Assembly: GCA_947165805.1 (NCBI GenBank)
Contig: CAMVBT010000005.1
Location: forward strand, 1-20,471
Length of the DNA stretch: 20,471 nt
Reading direction: 5' to 3'
Source: an uncultured Clostridia bacterium
GTDB lineage: Bacteria; Bacillota; Clostridia; Oscillospirales; Ruminococcaceae
The first letter of the stretch is position 1, and each line of letters opens with the position of its first letter. Position numbers and translations under genes: made by a program. A model generated the notes under the pieces. That model did not search any database and was not told the origin of the DNA. It was given only the letters and a program-made list of their open reading frames with translations. This document shows, piece by piece, positions 7,599-15,041 of this stretch.

Positions 7599-8432
7599 TC
7601 ACCCCTTCACCGCGCCCGCGGCTATGCCCTTGACGATGTACTTCTGACAGAACACATATACTATCACGATCGGAAGCAGCGACATGACGATAACCGCGAG
7701 AGACGCGCCGAGATCGACGCTCCCGTAGCTTCCCTTAAGGTACTGCACATGGATAGGTATCGTCCTGTACTCGGTGATATCGAGAACAAGATACGGCAGA
7801 AGATAGTCGTTCCATATCCACATAAGCTCAAGTATCCCGACAGAGACCGCTATCGGCAGCATCATCGGGAACACGACGAGAAAGAATGTCCTCACGGGTC
7901 CGCAGCCGTCGATTATCGCGGCTTCCTCGATATCGTAGGGTATCGAGCGCACAAAGCCCGCGAACATGAATATCGACATTCCCGCTCCGTAGCCGAGATA
8001 TACCACCGGTATAGTCCACGGCTTGTCGAGTCCGAGCTTGTATGCCGTTGAGGAAAGCGTGAACATCAGCATCTGGAACGGCACAGCCATCGAAAACAGG
8101 CACATGACATAGAATATCCTTGAAAACACACTGTTCACGCGCACTATGTACCACGCTGCCATGGAGCAGCACACGATAATGAGCGCTGTCGAAACAACGC
8201 TTATGAGCACGCTGCAGCCGAACGAAGCGAGGAACGGATAGTTCCCGAAGGTGAGAGCGGTCTTGTAGTTCTCCGCGCCGGAAAATCCGGAGGCGTCCGG
8301 GAACGTGAATATGCCGCTGTTTATGGCGTCGTTCGTCTTTATGGAATTGAACAGTACGATCCCTATCGGTATTACCCATATCAGGGCAAGCACCGCGAAT
8401 ATGACTGTGCGTAACGTACCCGACTTATTCAT
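7599..8432 (-). CDS. Carbohydrate ABC transporter permease (MalG/AraQ family)
   Basis: A 277-residue integral membrane protein with six predicted membrane segments. The EAA loop that contacts the ATPase is intact (EEAAIIDGCGPVRTF, about 169-183, followed by FPMMLP). The end, KYIVKGIAAGAVKG, is the usual C-terminus of the MalG-type sugar permeases. The ATG has GGGGGAG eight bases upstream, and its ATGA overlaps the stop codon of the preceding frame, the coupling normally seen between MalF-type and MalG-type genes. The MalF partner is missing apart from a probable scrap at 8429-8521, so the transporter is unlikely to work unless partners are encoded elsewhere. Confidence 0.88.
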   Translation of the reverse strand: MNKSGTLRTVIFAVLALIWVIPIGIVLFNSIKTNDAINSGIFTFPDASGFSGAENYKTALTFGNYPFLASFGCSVLISVVSTALIIVCCSMAAWYIVRVNSVFSRIFYVMCLFSMAVPFQMLMFTLSSTAYKLGLDKPWTIPVVYLGYGAGMSIFMFAGFVRSIPYDIEEAAIIDGCGPVRTFFLVVFPMMLPIAVSVGILELMWIWNDYLLPYLVLDITEYRTIPIHVQYLKGSYGSVDLGASLAVIVMSLLPIVIVYVFCQKYIVKGIAAGAVKG

Positions 8433-8881
8433 TCCGCAGCTCCCCCCTTCCTGCCGCTCCTGCGCGCAGAGGCGATGTCCCTGTTCGTGAGATACTGCTG
8501 TAAAAGCGCGAACGCTCCCACGTCGTAAAGGCAGTGGTCGTCCGACTCGAGGAGCTCATATATCCTGCTGCCCCTGAGGTCATAGCAGTAGTCATGCCAG
8601 TTCCCGACGCTCTGCGCGTTTGAGCAGTTGAAGAGCGTGGGGCATACGGTCTTGTTCATCTGCGCGCTGAGGGTATTGTCGTATGACCCCGACGCGGCGG
8701 TCACGACCTTTACCCTTACGCCGGTCTCCGCGGTATATTTCCGCGCGAGCTCCTGCCACGCGGCATCAGCCTCGGGCTTGTAGTTGATGTAATAAACATA
8801 TCCTCTGTCGCTGCCGCCTCCGCACCCCGACAGTACGCAAATCACCGCCGCGAGCAGGATACAAAGGATCCTTTTTTTCAC
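8429..8881 (-). pseudogene. Chimeric remnant: sugar-binding lipoprotein N-terminus fused to a probable MalF permease C-terminus
   Basis: A 150-codon frame. Residues 1-20 are a lipoprotein signal with lipobox LSGC (C20), followed by GGGSD. Residues 26 to about 120 resemble the first third of an extracellular solute-binding protein for sugars (YYINYKPEADAAWQELARKY, then QMNKTVCPTLFNCSNAQSVG). After LYD, around 8521, the sequence becomes VGAFALLQQYLTNRDIASAR with a basic tail, which is unlike a binding protein but fits the last membrane helix and cytoplasmic tail of a MalF-type permease. Binding proteins are normally over 400 residues, so an in-frame deletion of over 1.5 kb is inferred. The start is GTG 8881, with GGAG six bases upstream. 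A TTG at 8902 overlaps this ribosome site and is rejected. Confidence 0.7.
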
Positions 8882-8887
8882 AGATAT

Positions 8888-8895
8888 CTCCGTCC
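8888..8895 (-). promoter_or_regulatory. Ribosome binding site fixing the GTG start of the lipoprotein remnant
   Basis: GGACGGAG on the minus strand is six bases upstream of GTG 8881, which directly begins a lysine-rich lipoprotein signal peptide. The alternative TTG at 8902 would put this site inside the coding region and add seven residues unlike a signal-peptide start. No clear promoter was found in the roughly 100 bases up to the LRR gene. Confidence 0.6.
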
Positions 8896-8986
8896 TTTCC
8901 AATGCCGTATCCGCTCTGAAAATGTACAGGACACGCCGGTCTTCCGCCGCAGCGGAAACACGGACCGTCAGAAACGCGGCGCGGTA

Positions 8987-11266
8987 TTATTTGAGATCCG
9001 CGGTTATCGTCTTGTACCCGCTGTATATCCTCTTGCCGTCAGCGGTTACAAATGTGCGTATCCGGAACTTATATGTTCCCGCTTTGAGCCCTTTTACAGT
9101 CTGTGAGGTGCGCCTGTCCGAGCTGTAATTCTTTATGACCTGCCACTTGCCGTTTCTGTACATCTGAAGCTGATATCCCGAGGCGCTTTTTACCCTGTTC
9201 CAGCTCAGTATGAGCTTATTGCCGCTGACAGCAGCCTTGAACCTGCTGACCGGGGACGGCTTTGTCGTGACATCTGTCGCTCCGCAGTAGTCCTTTGAAT
9301 ACTTCTTGCCGTCCTTCACCGTGAATGACTGCACTCTGTAAGTGTACGTCGTTCCGGCTTTGAGACCTGTTACGGTCGCCGATGTTACTGTCCTGTCCTT
9401 GATGACTCTGACGTTCTTCCATTTGCCGTTATCGAGCATCTGTACAATATAGCCGTTCGCGCCGGAAAGAGCGCTCCAGACAAGCGTTACGCTGTTCTGC
9501 CCGACCTTGTCCGCTTTGACTGCCGCCGACGAAGCTCCGGCATTGTCGTCCGGGACGTAATCGGCTCCGAAATTTCCGCCGACTCTCGCGGAATAGGACG
9601 CGGCCTCGTCGAGATCCATAAGATTATCGAGTCCGGACTGAAATTCGGTGAATGTTATCCTGCCGTGAGGATAGCATTTTTTTGCGCCTTCTTCAAGCCA
9701 GACAACTCCGAACTGCACCGACCATGTGAAAGGCCCCCACGCGTAGAAATCTATATCCGCGAAATCGTCGAACCAGTCCGTTCTGCCGTAGTCAAAGGCA
9801 GTACCGAGCCCCATGCACGTCGCGAATCTGTGCGCCATAAGTCCGAAATCCTGTCTTGTCACGGGGGAATTGCCGGAGAAAGTGTTCTCCGCAAGTATGG
9901 GGTAACCGAAGCAGATATTGTTCACTTCTCCCCACCTTACCGCGTCCGCGTAAGGGCAGTCGGCGGGGACATCGGTAAACCGCGTGGCACCGCTCACCGC
10001 GGGCTTCCCCGCGAGCTCATACAAGGTCTGTACAGCCCCGTATCTCGTAACGAAACGCTCCGAATCGGAATGACCGTCATTCGTATCGGTGATGCTGTCG
10101 GGGACATTCTTTCCCTTGAACTTCGCGGTTATCTTCGTATCGTCATCGAAAGCGACGCAGTATCTGAGCTGGTCGAACGGGTCACCGCTCCCGCCGTAAT
10201 CGAGCGTCATGGAATATACATAGCCGAGGTTCTCGGTCTCATGCACATATTCTCCGTCATTGTATGCCCTGCACAGACGGTAGTTTTTGCTTATATCGAT
10301 ATGATCTATCTGCGTAAGTCCGAACGCCATGAGGTAATACAGCTTCGGATTATGCGAGAGATCGAGCGTTTCAAGCTCGGTATTGCATTCGACTCCGAGG
10401 TATGAGAGCTCCGGGTTGCGGGAAAGGTCGATGCTCCTCAGCTTCCCGCTCTTGTTGTAACCGCAGACAAGCTCGCAGAGGTTGGGGTTATGGCTTACAT
10501 CTATCTTTGTCATATCCGTCCACGCGACATTGAGATATTCAAGGTCCTTCATATTGCTGACATCTATATTTTTCAGGCGCGGGTTATGCCATATATCGAG
10601 CCTTTTCATCTTTGTGTTTTTTGAAACGTCAACATATTCGAGATCATTGTAGAATGCCGTGAGATCACAGAGCTCGGGATTGTTCGACAGGTCGAGGGAA
10701 GTAAGTCCGCATTCGCTCGCGAAGAGATTTTCGAGCAGGCGGTTCTGTGAGAGGTCGAGCTCTTTGAGCTCGGGGTTCGCGTTGCACTCCAGATACGCGA
10801 GCTTGGGGTTGTTCCTGACATTCAGAGTTTTCAGATTGCAGTTGAAGCAGTACACCCATTCAAGATCGGGGCAGTCGGAAAAATCAAGCTCGGTAAAATC
10901 GTTGAACGAACACCATATACCGACAAGTCCCGGATTATGCGAAAGGTCCATTTCCGTGAGGTTGTTGCCCTTGCACCACAGACCCGTAAGGAACGGGAAG
11001 TGCTCTATCCCCTTTATCGAGCGGACGCCGAGGTTCTCGCAGTGGACGTTTCGGGCGAGGAATATCTCGTCGCTGTCAAGATACCCGTTGCCGTCCTCGT
11101 CGAAGGCTTTTCTGACACATTCCCTGAATATCGGGTCGGGGAAATTCTTTTCGTTTACGGCGACTCCGTTTTTCGCTCCGGCACTTACGGACATGGGAAC
11201 TGCCGCGGACAAGACCGAGGCTCCCGCCAGAAAGGCGGAAAGCATCTTTGCCGATAACTTCTTCAT
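8987..11266 (-). CDS. Secreted EF-hand / leucine-rich-repeat / S-layer-homology / FN3 surface protein
   Basis: A 759-residue multidomain protein. Residues 1-29 are a signal peptide. An EF-hand-like calcium loop lies at 56-67 (DEDGNGYLDSDE, all ligand positions present). Residues about 85-330 are leucine-rich repeats of 20-23 residues with the recurrent unit LDLS-NP-L and frequent cysteines at the L--L-C positions. Two S-layer-homology-like segments follow, at about 429-482 (RFTDVPADCPYADAVRWG ... PVTRQDF) and, more degenerate, about 498-550. Two fibronectin type III modules close the protein (about 579-667 and 671-757). SLH segments suggest non-covalent wall attachment, and the LRR block suggests protein or glycan binding. 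The ATG has AAGGAG eight bases upstream. The gene lies 63 bases after the histidine kinase gene without an obvious terminator, so co-transcription is possible. Confidence 0.85.
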   Translation of the reverse strand: MKKLSAKMLSAFLAGASVLSAAVPMSVSAGAKNGVAVNEKNFPDPIFRECVRKAFDEDGNGYLDSDEIFLARNVHCENLGVRSIKGIEHFPFLTGLWCKGNNLTEMDLSHNPGLVGIWCSFNDFTELDFSDCPDLEWVYCFNCNLKTLNVRNNPKLAYLECNANPELKELDLSQNRLLENLFASECGLTSLDLSNNPELCDLTAFYNDLEYVDVSKNTKMKRLDIWHNPRLKNIDVSNMKDLEYLNVAWTDMTKIDVSHNPNLCELVCGYNKSGKLRSIDLSRNPELSYLGVECNTELETLDLSHNPKLYYLMAFGLTQIDHIDISKNYRLCRAYNDGEYVHETENLGYVYSMTLDYGGSGDPFDQLRYCVAFDDDTKITAKFKGKNVPDSITDTNDGHSDSERFVTRYGAVQTLYELAGKPAVSGATRFTDVPADCPYADAVRWGEVNNICFGYPILAENTFSGNSPVTRQDFGLMAHRFATCMGLGTAFDYGRTDWFDDFADIDFYAWGPFTWSVQFGVVWLEEGAKKCYPHGRITFTEFQSGLDNLMDLDEAASYSARVGGNFGADYVPDDNAGASSAAVKADKVGQNSVTLVWSALSGANGYIVQMLDNGKWKNVRVIKDRTVTSATVTGLKAGTTYTYRVQSFTVKDGKKYSKDYCGATDVTTKPSPVSRFKAAVSGNKLILSWNRVKSASGYQLQMYRNGKWQVIKNYSSDRRTSQTVKGLKAGTYKFRIRTFVTADGKRIYSGYKTITADLK

Positions 11267-11329
11267 TTACTGACACTCCTTCCGGCGACGTACCGCCAAA
11301 ACATTTATAACACTTAAATAACGGGCGTT

Positions 11330-12658
11330 TTACTGCTTCTTCGACACCTTCATCATAACTTCGGAGAAAACCTCGTTCTCCTTATGGCAGAAATGCGCCG
11401 TGCCTCCGTTCTGCTCCGCGATGTTGGAAACGGACGAAAGCCCTATGCCGCTTCCCTTTCTGCTTGTGGAGAGGTAGCGGTCATCCTTCCGGCGGACATT
11501 CCCGCCGAACGAGTTGACGACGATGATATAGAGGTACGAGCCGTTACGCACCTTTATCGTCATTTTGATATATCTTTCGCCGCCGGTCATGCCGCAGCAG
11601 GCTGTTACGGCATTGTCGAGGATATTCCCGACAGTTATGCACAGGTCGGTATCGTTGATGCCCGTGTTTTCGGGAAGGTCTATCTCCCAGTTCGTATCTA
11701 TGCCGTTGGTGACGGCGGCGTGGGCATAGTGGTTGAGCAGGGCGTTCACAGCGTTGTTCGTGCAGTAATGCCGGGTGTCGTTCTCGGGCATACTGTCGGT
11801 ATATTTCTTTATGTAATTCTTAAGGCCGTCCATATCGTTCTTGGCGGTCATAACGCCGATAGTACGGACTATCTGCTTGAAATCATGCCTTGCGCGGGCT
11901 GTCTCGTTGAAATACCGCTGCTGCTTTATGTACAGCTCCTCCTGCATTTCAAGGAACCGTGTGCGGGCTTCGTTTTTCGCAGCGCCCAGCAGCCCGTTCA
12001 CAATGAAATAGAATATGACCGCAAGCAGTATCTCAAACGCCATGAACATTATCTGCAAGGTCCAGAATATCCGGAAAACATTGTTGGTGTACAGCGTTTC
12101 GTATTTCTGCGGCACCATGCTTATACCGACATAGAGCACTATACCCGAGAACAGTATCGTGATATACCATATACGGTCAATTTTCAGATTGTCGATAAGA
12201 TAACTGCCGTACTTCTTCATCGGCAGGAACAGCAGAGCCGCGCCTATCATACTGATGCAGAACTGGAATATGGCGTTTTCCTTTGTCAGGACAATAGCCG
12301 ACCCCTCCGGATTGGCAAGCGCGTCAAAGGCGTTCGCGGTATTTGCGAAAACGGACATCACGGCGCATACATACGAAAAAACAGCCGCCGACTGGCTGAT
12401 ATGCACTTTCAGGCTGTGATGATAGGCGATAAAAAATATGAAGAGCATAGGTATCAGCACAGCGTTGGGATAAAGCCCGAACCGGCACTGGATAAATGAA
12501 CCGCCCGTTATAAGAACTACGCACACCGCCGCTGTTTTCAGGATAAGTTTTTTCAGGCTGTATCTGAACTGATTGCACATCGGAGCGATACACAGCGCCG
12601 CCGCGGGTATGACGACGCAGTTTGACAGCAGAGCTGTCAGAAATCCGGATAATTCCAT
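11330..12658 (-). CDS. GHKL-type sensor histidine kinase (AgrC/VirS-like)
   Basis: A 442-residue protein. About six membrane segments span residues 5-222 and form the sensor. A coiled linker (AAKNEARTRFLEMQEELYIK) leads to the phospho-acceptor motif RARHDFKQIVRTI with H258, typical of peptide-sensing AgrC-like kinases. The ATPase domain has an N-box, GNILDNAVTA (N345, N349), and a G-box, GSGIGLSSV, near 402-410. It is the cognate of the LytTR regulator upstream: the two are separated by three bases, and the ribosome site (GGAG ten bases from ATG 12658) lies in the end of the regulator gene. No AgrB protease or AgrD-like peptide gene was seen nearby, so the signal is unknown. Confidence 0.9.
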   Translation of the reverse strand: MELSGFLTALLSNCVVIPAAALCIAPMCNQFRYSLKKLILKTAAVCVVLITGGSFIQCRFGLYPNAVLIPMLFIFFIAYHHSLKVHISQSAAVFSYVCAVMSVFANTANAFDALANPEGSAIVLTKENAIFQFCISMIGAALLFLPMKKYGSYLIDNLKIDRIWYITILFSGIVLYVGISMVPQKYETLYTNNVFRIFWTLQIMFMAFEILLAVIFYFIVNGLLGAAKNEARTRFLEMQEELYIKQQRYFNETARARHDFKQIVRTIGVMTAKNDMDGLKNYIKKYTDSMPENDTRHYCTNNAVNALLNHYAHAAVTNGIDTNWEIDLPENTGINDTDLCITVGNILDNAVTACCGMTGGERYIKMTIKVRNGSYLYIIVVNSFGGNVRRKDDRYLSTSRKGSGIGLSSVSNIAEQNGGTAHFCHKENEVFSEVMMKVSKKQ

Positions 12659-12661
12659 AGG

Positions 12662-13399
12662 CTATTTTCTCCGTATCGTTTCGTTCCGCAGAACGGCGAA
12701 GGTGTAATTCTGCCATGTCTGCACAAGCTCCCTGCGCCGTCTTATATTCAGGGAAAATCTCATACCGTTCGACAGCCGGCAGCCCTCCCTGTCGAACTCG
12801 GTTATCATATCCATATTCACGATGACACCGCGGTTTATCTCGAGGAAGCGGCTGTCCTCCGAAAGGGACGCCGCTGCGGACGAATAGGAGAGGTGCGCGT
12901 TATATACCGTTCCGCTCCCGTCGGTCACATCGCAGTAATGTCCGTTCGCGCATACCGCGGCGACCACGCTGTAGGGCATACGCAGGGTCTCCTTGCCGCA
13001 GGTGAATATAAGATTGCTGCAGACCTCGGTCTTCTGACGGAATATATCGTCAAGCAGCCCGAACACCCGCTCCTTGTCCGTGGGCTTGTTTATAAAATCG
13101 TAGGCATGGAGCCGCAGAGCGTCCGGGAAATGGTCGCTGCTCGATGACAGGAACACGATAAGAGCGTCCTTATCCTGCTCTTTTATCAGCTTTGCCGCTT
13201 CAAGCCCGGTCATTTCCTTCATATATATGTCCAATACTATCACGGTGTATTTCAGAGGCGTATAATCCGCGAGAAATTCCTCGGCGCTGCCGAAACACCG
13301 TATCCCGATATCAAGTCTGTTCAGCGCGGCATATTCCTCCGCCGCGTCCCTGAACTCCGCGGTCTCCGATTCCATATCATCTATTATTGCTATATTCAT
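12662..13399 (-). CDS. LytTR-family response regulator
   Basis: A 245-residue protein. The receiver domain (about 1-120) has the acidic pair D7-D8, phospho-acceptor D57 (VIVLDIYMKEMTG), a serine at the switch position (S85) and K105. The C-terminal half (about 130-238) is a LytTR DNA-binding domain with the characteristic SYSSAAASLSEDSRFLEINR and RRRELV segments. It is first in the operon with the histidine kinase. The ATG is preceded by GGAG six bases upstream. Its own promoter faces a pair of perfect direct repeats, the usual form of LytTR targets, so autoregulation is likely. Confidence 0.92.
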   Translation of the reverse strand: MNIAIIDDMESETAEFRDAAEEYAALNRLDIGIRCFGSAEEFLADYTPLKYTVIVLDIYMKEMTGLEAAKLIKEQDKDALIVFLSSSSDHFPDALRLHAYDFINKPTDKERVFGLLDDIFRQKTEVCSNLIFTCGKETLRMPYSVVAAVCANGHYCDVTDGSGTVYNAHLSYSSAAASLSEDSRFLEINRGVIVNMDMITEFDREGCRLSNGMRFSLNIRRRRELVQTWQNYTFAVLRNETIRRK

Positions 13400-13431
13400 A
13401 AAACGCTCCGGTCATATAATATTCCATAATG

Positions 13432-13460
13432 ATTATACCGCAAAGGAAATCGTCTGTCAA
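13432..13460 (-). promoter_or_regulatory. Consensus sigma-A promoter of the LytTR/GHKL operon
   Basis: On the minus strand TTGACA (13460-13455), 17-bp spacer and TATAAT (13437-13432), both perfect. The start is expected near 13425, about 26 bases before the regulator's ATG. Confidence 0.9.
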
Positions 13461-13470
13461 CAAAAAAAAT

Positions 13471-13506
13471 CGACATTCGTGCAAAAACCGCGACATTCGT
13501 GCAAAA
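13471..13506. repeat. Two perfect 16-bp direct repeats, probable LytTR binding site
   Basis: CGACATTCGTGCAAAA occurs at 13471-13486 and again at 13491-13506, a period of 20 bp with a four-base spacer. LytTR regulators bind paired direct repeats about two helical turns apart, usually just upstream of the -35. The pair ends four bases before the -35 of the plus-strand promoter (13511) and starts ten bases beyond the -35 of the minus-strand promoter (13460), so it can serve both divergent operons. The identity of the bound protein is inferred. Confidence 0.8.
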
Positions 13507-13510
13507 CATA

Positions 13511-13539
13511 TTGACTTTTTCACGGTTATAATATATAAT
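13511..13539 (+). promoter_or_regulatory. Sigma-A-type promoter of the degenerate-receiver operon
   Basis: TTGACT (13511-13516), 17-bp spacer, TATAAT (13534-13539). A second TATAAT occurs seven bases upstream but would give too short a spacer. The -35 abuts the direct repeat pair, the position expected for activation. Confidence 0.8.
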
Positions 13540-13598
13540 AACGTCTGAATACAAACTGCATTTATGACAGTTTTACGGAAACGGAGGCAGGCGGCACG

Positions 13599-13991
13599 GT
13601 GGAAGCTCTTATATTTACCCGTGACAACAACGAATACGATAATATAAAGCGGCTGCTCGAAGCGGAATCCTCGGTCATAGATGTTTACCGCGACCCGCTC
13701 AACGGTCACAATCATTTTGAATACGAATACGATATAGTGATAGTTGCCCTCAACGGCGCGCAGGGCATGGAGCTTGTTCTTGAATACAGCAGAAGATTCG
13801 ATGACACCCACATAATCTGGATAACCGATGACCCGTATTTTGCCGGGACCGCGATACGCCGGCACATCTATGATTTCATAGAGCGCCCTTATGACAGCGA
13901 AAAGCTGAGAAGTGTCGTCCGTGAAGCGGTACAGCTCTGCCCGAACAGGAACGTCTGGAAGCACAACGCGAACAGACGGAAAGCACAGTAA
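13599..13991 (+). CDS. Degenerate receiver-domain protein lacking the phospho-aspartate
   Basis: A 130-residue protein with a receiver-like order of strands and helices: MEALIFTRDN, then DIVIVALNG at 45-53, then HIIWITDD at 71-78, then HIYDFIERPYD at 89-99, then a C-terminal helix (EKLRSVVREAV). Against normal receivers the phospho-aspartate position is A50, the conserved lysine is R96, and the acidic pair is reduced to D9-N10. T76 keeps the switch position. There is no output domain, so it resembles a phosphorylation-independent, stand-alone pseudo-receiver that might bind a partner. The start is GTG, with GGAGG eleven bases upstream. An ATG at 13564 is in another frame. It is first in an operon with the zinc-ribbon gene 48 bases downstream and divergent from the LytTR/GHKL pair. 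Confidence 0.75.
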   Translation: MEALIFTRDNNEYDNIKRLLEAESSVIDVYRDPLNGHNHFEYEYDIVIVALNGAQGMELVLEYSRRFDDTHIIWITDDPYFAGTAIRRHIYDFIERPYDSEKLRSVVREAVQLCPNRNVWKHNANRRKAQ

Positions 13992-14039
13992 AAAGCGGAA
14001 ATTAAAAGATTTTCAGAAATAAGAAAGGTGTGAAATTTT

Positions 14040-14720
14040 ATGGAAAGCAGAAAATGTCCGAACTGCGGCGGAGGACTGGAACTTTCAAGAGCGAAGAATA
14101 TGCTCGAGTGTCCGTTCTGCGGCTCTAAATTCGAGGTGGAAGCCGAAGATGAGGAAAAGATCGCGAAGAAAAGAAACAGCCTCGACGAAGAGATATTCCG
14201 TATCGAGCGCGATCTCTCCGGCGCAATGCAGAAGAAGCAGATCGGAAAGTGCATAAATACGATAATATATTGTATGAACGAGCTCGGAACGACGGAAAAG
14301 ATAGAGGAGCATATCCTTAAAAGCCTTATAAACGGCGACGGCATCGCCTCCGAGACCAAAAACACAAGTCTGATAAACGCCGTGAGAGGCCGTATAAACT
14401 CCGAACTCATACCGGACGAACGCATCATCGTGTACAGCGATCAGGGCATCTTCTCAAAGGGCAAGGAATTCACCGTTGTGACTAACAGGCGCTTTCTGTT
14501 CTTCACAAAGAAGAAATGCACCGCCGTTTCCTTTGAGGATATCTCGACCCTGCGGCTGACCGACAGCAGCGATCTCGCGGCATGGTACATTAACGGTGAC
14601 CTCGATCAGCGCATACCTTCAATGGAGCCGAGCGGACAGCTCACCGGCGCCGTGATCGCGTACGCGTGCCTTTCCGCTTTCGGACGTGACCCCGGCCGTG
14701 ACAGGATAAGGCTCATCTGA
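14040..14720 (+). CDS. Zinc-ribbon protein with a C-terminal bacterial-PH-like domain
   Basis: A 226-residue protein. The N-terminus is a zinc ribbon, CPNCGGGLEL ... ECPFCGSKFEV, with C6, C9, C24 and C27 as ligands. A charged, probably helical segment follows (about 35-100). Residues about 120-200 resemble a small beta-barrel of the bacterial PH/YokE type: IPDERIIVYSDQGIF, then EFTVVTNRRFLFFTKK and SFEDISTL. Such domains are usually protein- or membrane-binding and not catalytic. The ATG has AAAGGTG about ten bases upstream. No terminator separates it from the degenerate receiver gene, so the two are probably co-expressed. Confidence 0.75.
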   Translation: MESRKCPNCGGGLELSRAKNMLECPFCGSKFEVEAEDEEKIAKKRNSLDEEIFRIERDLSGAMQKKQIGKCINTIIYCMNELGTTEKIEEHILKSLINGDGIASETKNTSLINAVRGRINSELIPDERIIVYSDQGIFSKGKEFTVVTNRRFLFFTKKKCTAVSFEDISTLRLTDSSDLAAWYINGDLDQRIPSMEPSGQLTGAVIAYACLSAFGRDPGRDRIRLI

Positions 14721-14756
14721 CAGGACTGCGCGGTCTCCGGCTGTTCCGGACTGCGT

Positions 14757-14828
14757 TCTGTCCGCAAAGCTCACGACCTCGCGCACTGTACCGCTCATCA
14801 GCTTGTTGCCCTGCGGGACATACGCGAA
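14757..14828 (-). pseudogene. Fragment of an ABC exporter ATP-binding domain
   Basis: The minus strand encodes FAYVPQGNKLMSGT followed by VREVVSFADR. This is the Q-loop region of exporter-type ABC ATPases (consensus VPQ--L--GT--EN), normally in the middle of a 500-700 residue protein. On both sides the frame turns into unrelated sequence within a few codons, so only about 24 codons remain. It is a relic of a deleted or inverted gene. It lies downstream of the zinc-ribbon gene and abuts the PqqD-like scrap on the other strand. Confidence 0.65.
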
Positions 14829-14830
14829 CA

Positions 14831-14962
14831 ATCGAGGACACGACCGAACAGGCGATAACCGACGCCATGTGCGAGACCTTCGACGCCACGCGCAAGACTC
14901 TCGAGCGCGATGTGAAAAAGGTCGTTTCACAGCTCCGCGATATAGGCGCGGTGACAGACTGA
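14831..14962 (+). pseudogene. C-terminal fragment of a PqqD-like peptide chaperone
   Basis: A 43-codon stretch ending in TGA, IEDTTEQAITDAM ... FDATRKTLERDVKKVV, then SQLRDIGAVTD. It fits the second half of PqqD domains, where a helix led by acidic residues (ERDV--V---L) and a final short L--IG-V are typical. PqqD proteins are about 90 residues, and the first half (the strand-rich part) is missing. No start codon or ribosome site is present at the boundary. Together with the adjacent ABC ATPase scrap it suggests remains of a ribosomal-peptide maturation/export locus, since those loci commonly carry both genes. Confidence in the family is moderate because the fragment is short. Confidence 0.5.
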
Positions 14963-14997
14963 CAGCCTTTTTTCCGCCCCGTTCCCTCCCGCAGCAG

Positions 14998-15040
14998 AAA
15001 AATGCCGCGCCCGGATGATGTACCCGGGTGCGGCTTTTTT
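14998..15040. terminator. Bidirectional intrinsic terminator
   Basis: An 11-bp GC-rich stem (15004-15014 with 15024-15034, one wobble) followed on the plus strand by six T, and on the minus strand by ATTTTTCTG. It now ends the plus-strand remnant and, before the insertion of the element at 15042-15202, would have lain directly after the stop codon of the giant surface protein gene. Confidence 0.85.
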
Positions 15041-15041
15041 A

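Noticed and set aside
11267..11329. Promoter or terminator between the kinase and LRR genes
   Set aside because: A TTATAA-like -10 is visible on the minus strand but no acceptable -35 is at the right distance, and the short GGCG/CGCC inverted repeat has no T-run, so neither call is supported.
11384..12499. 371-codon open frame on the plus strand opposite the histidine kinase
   Set aside because: It is antisense to a kinase with intact H, N and G boxes and has no independent support.
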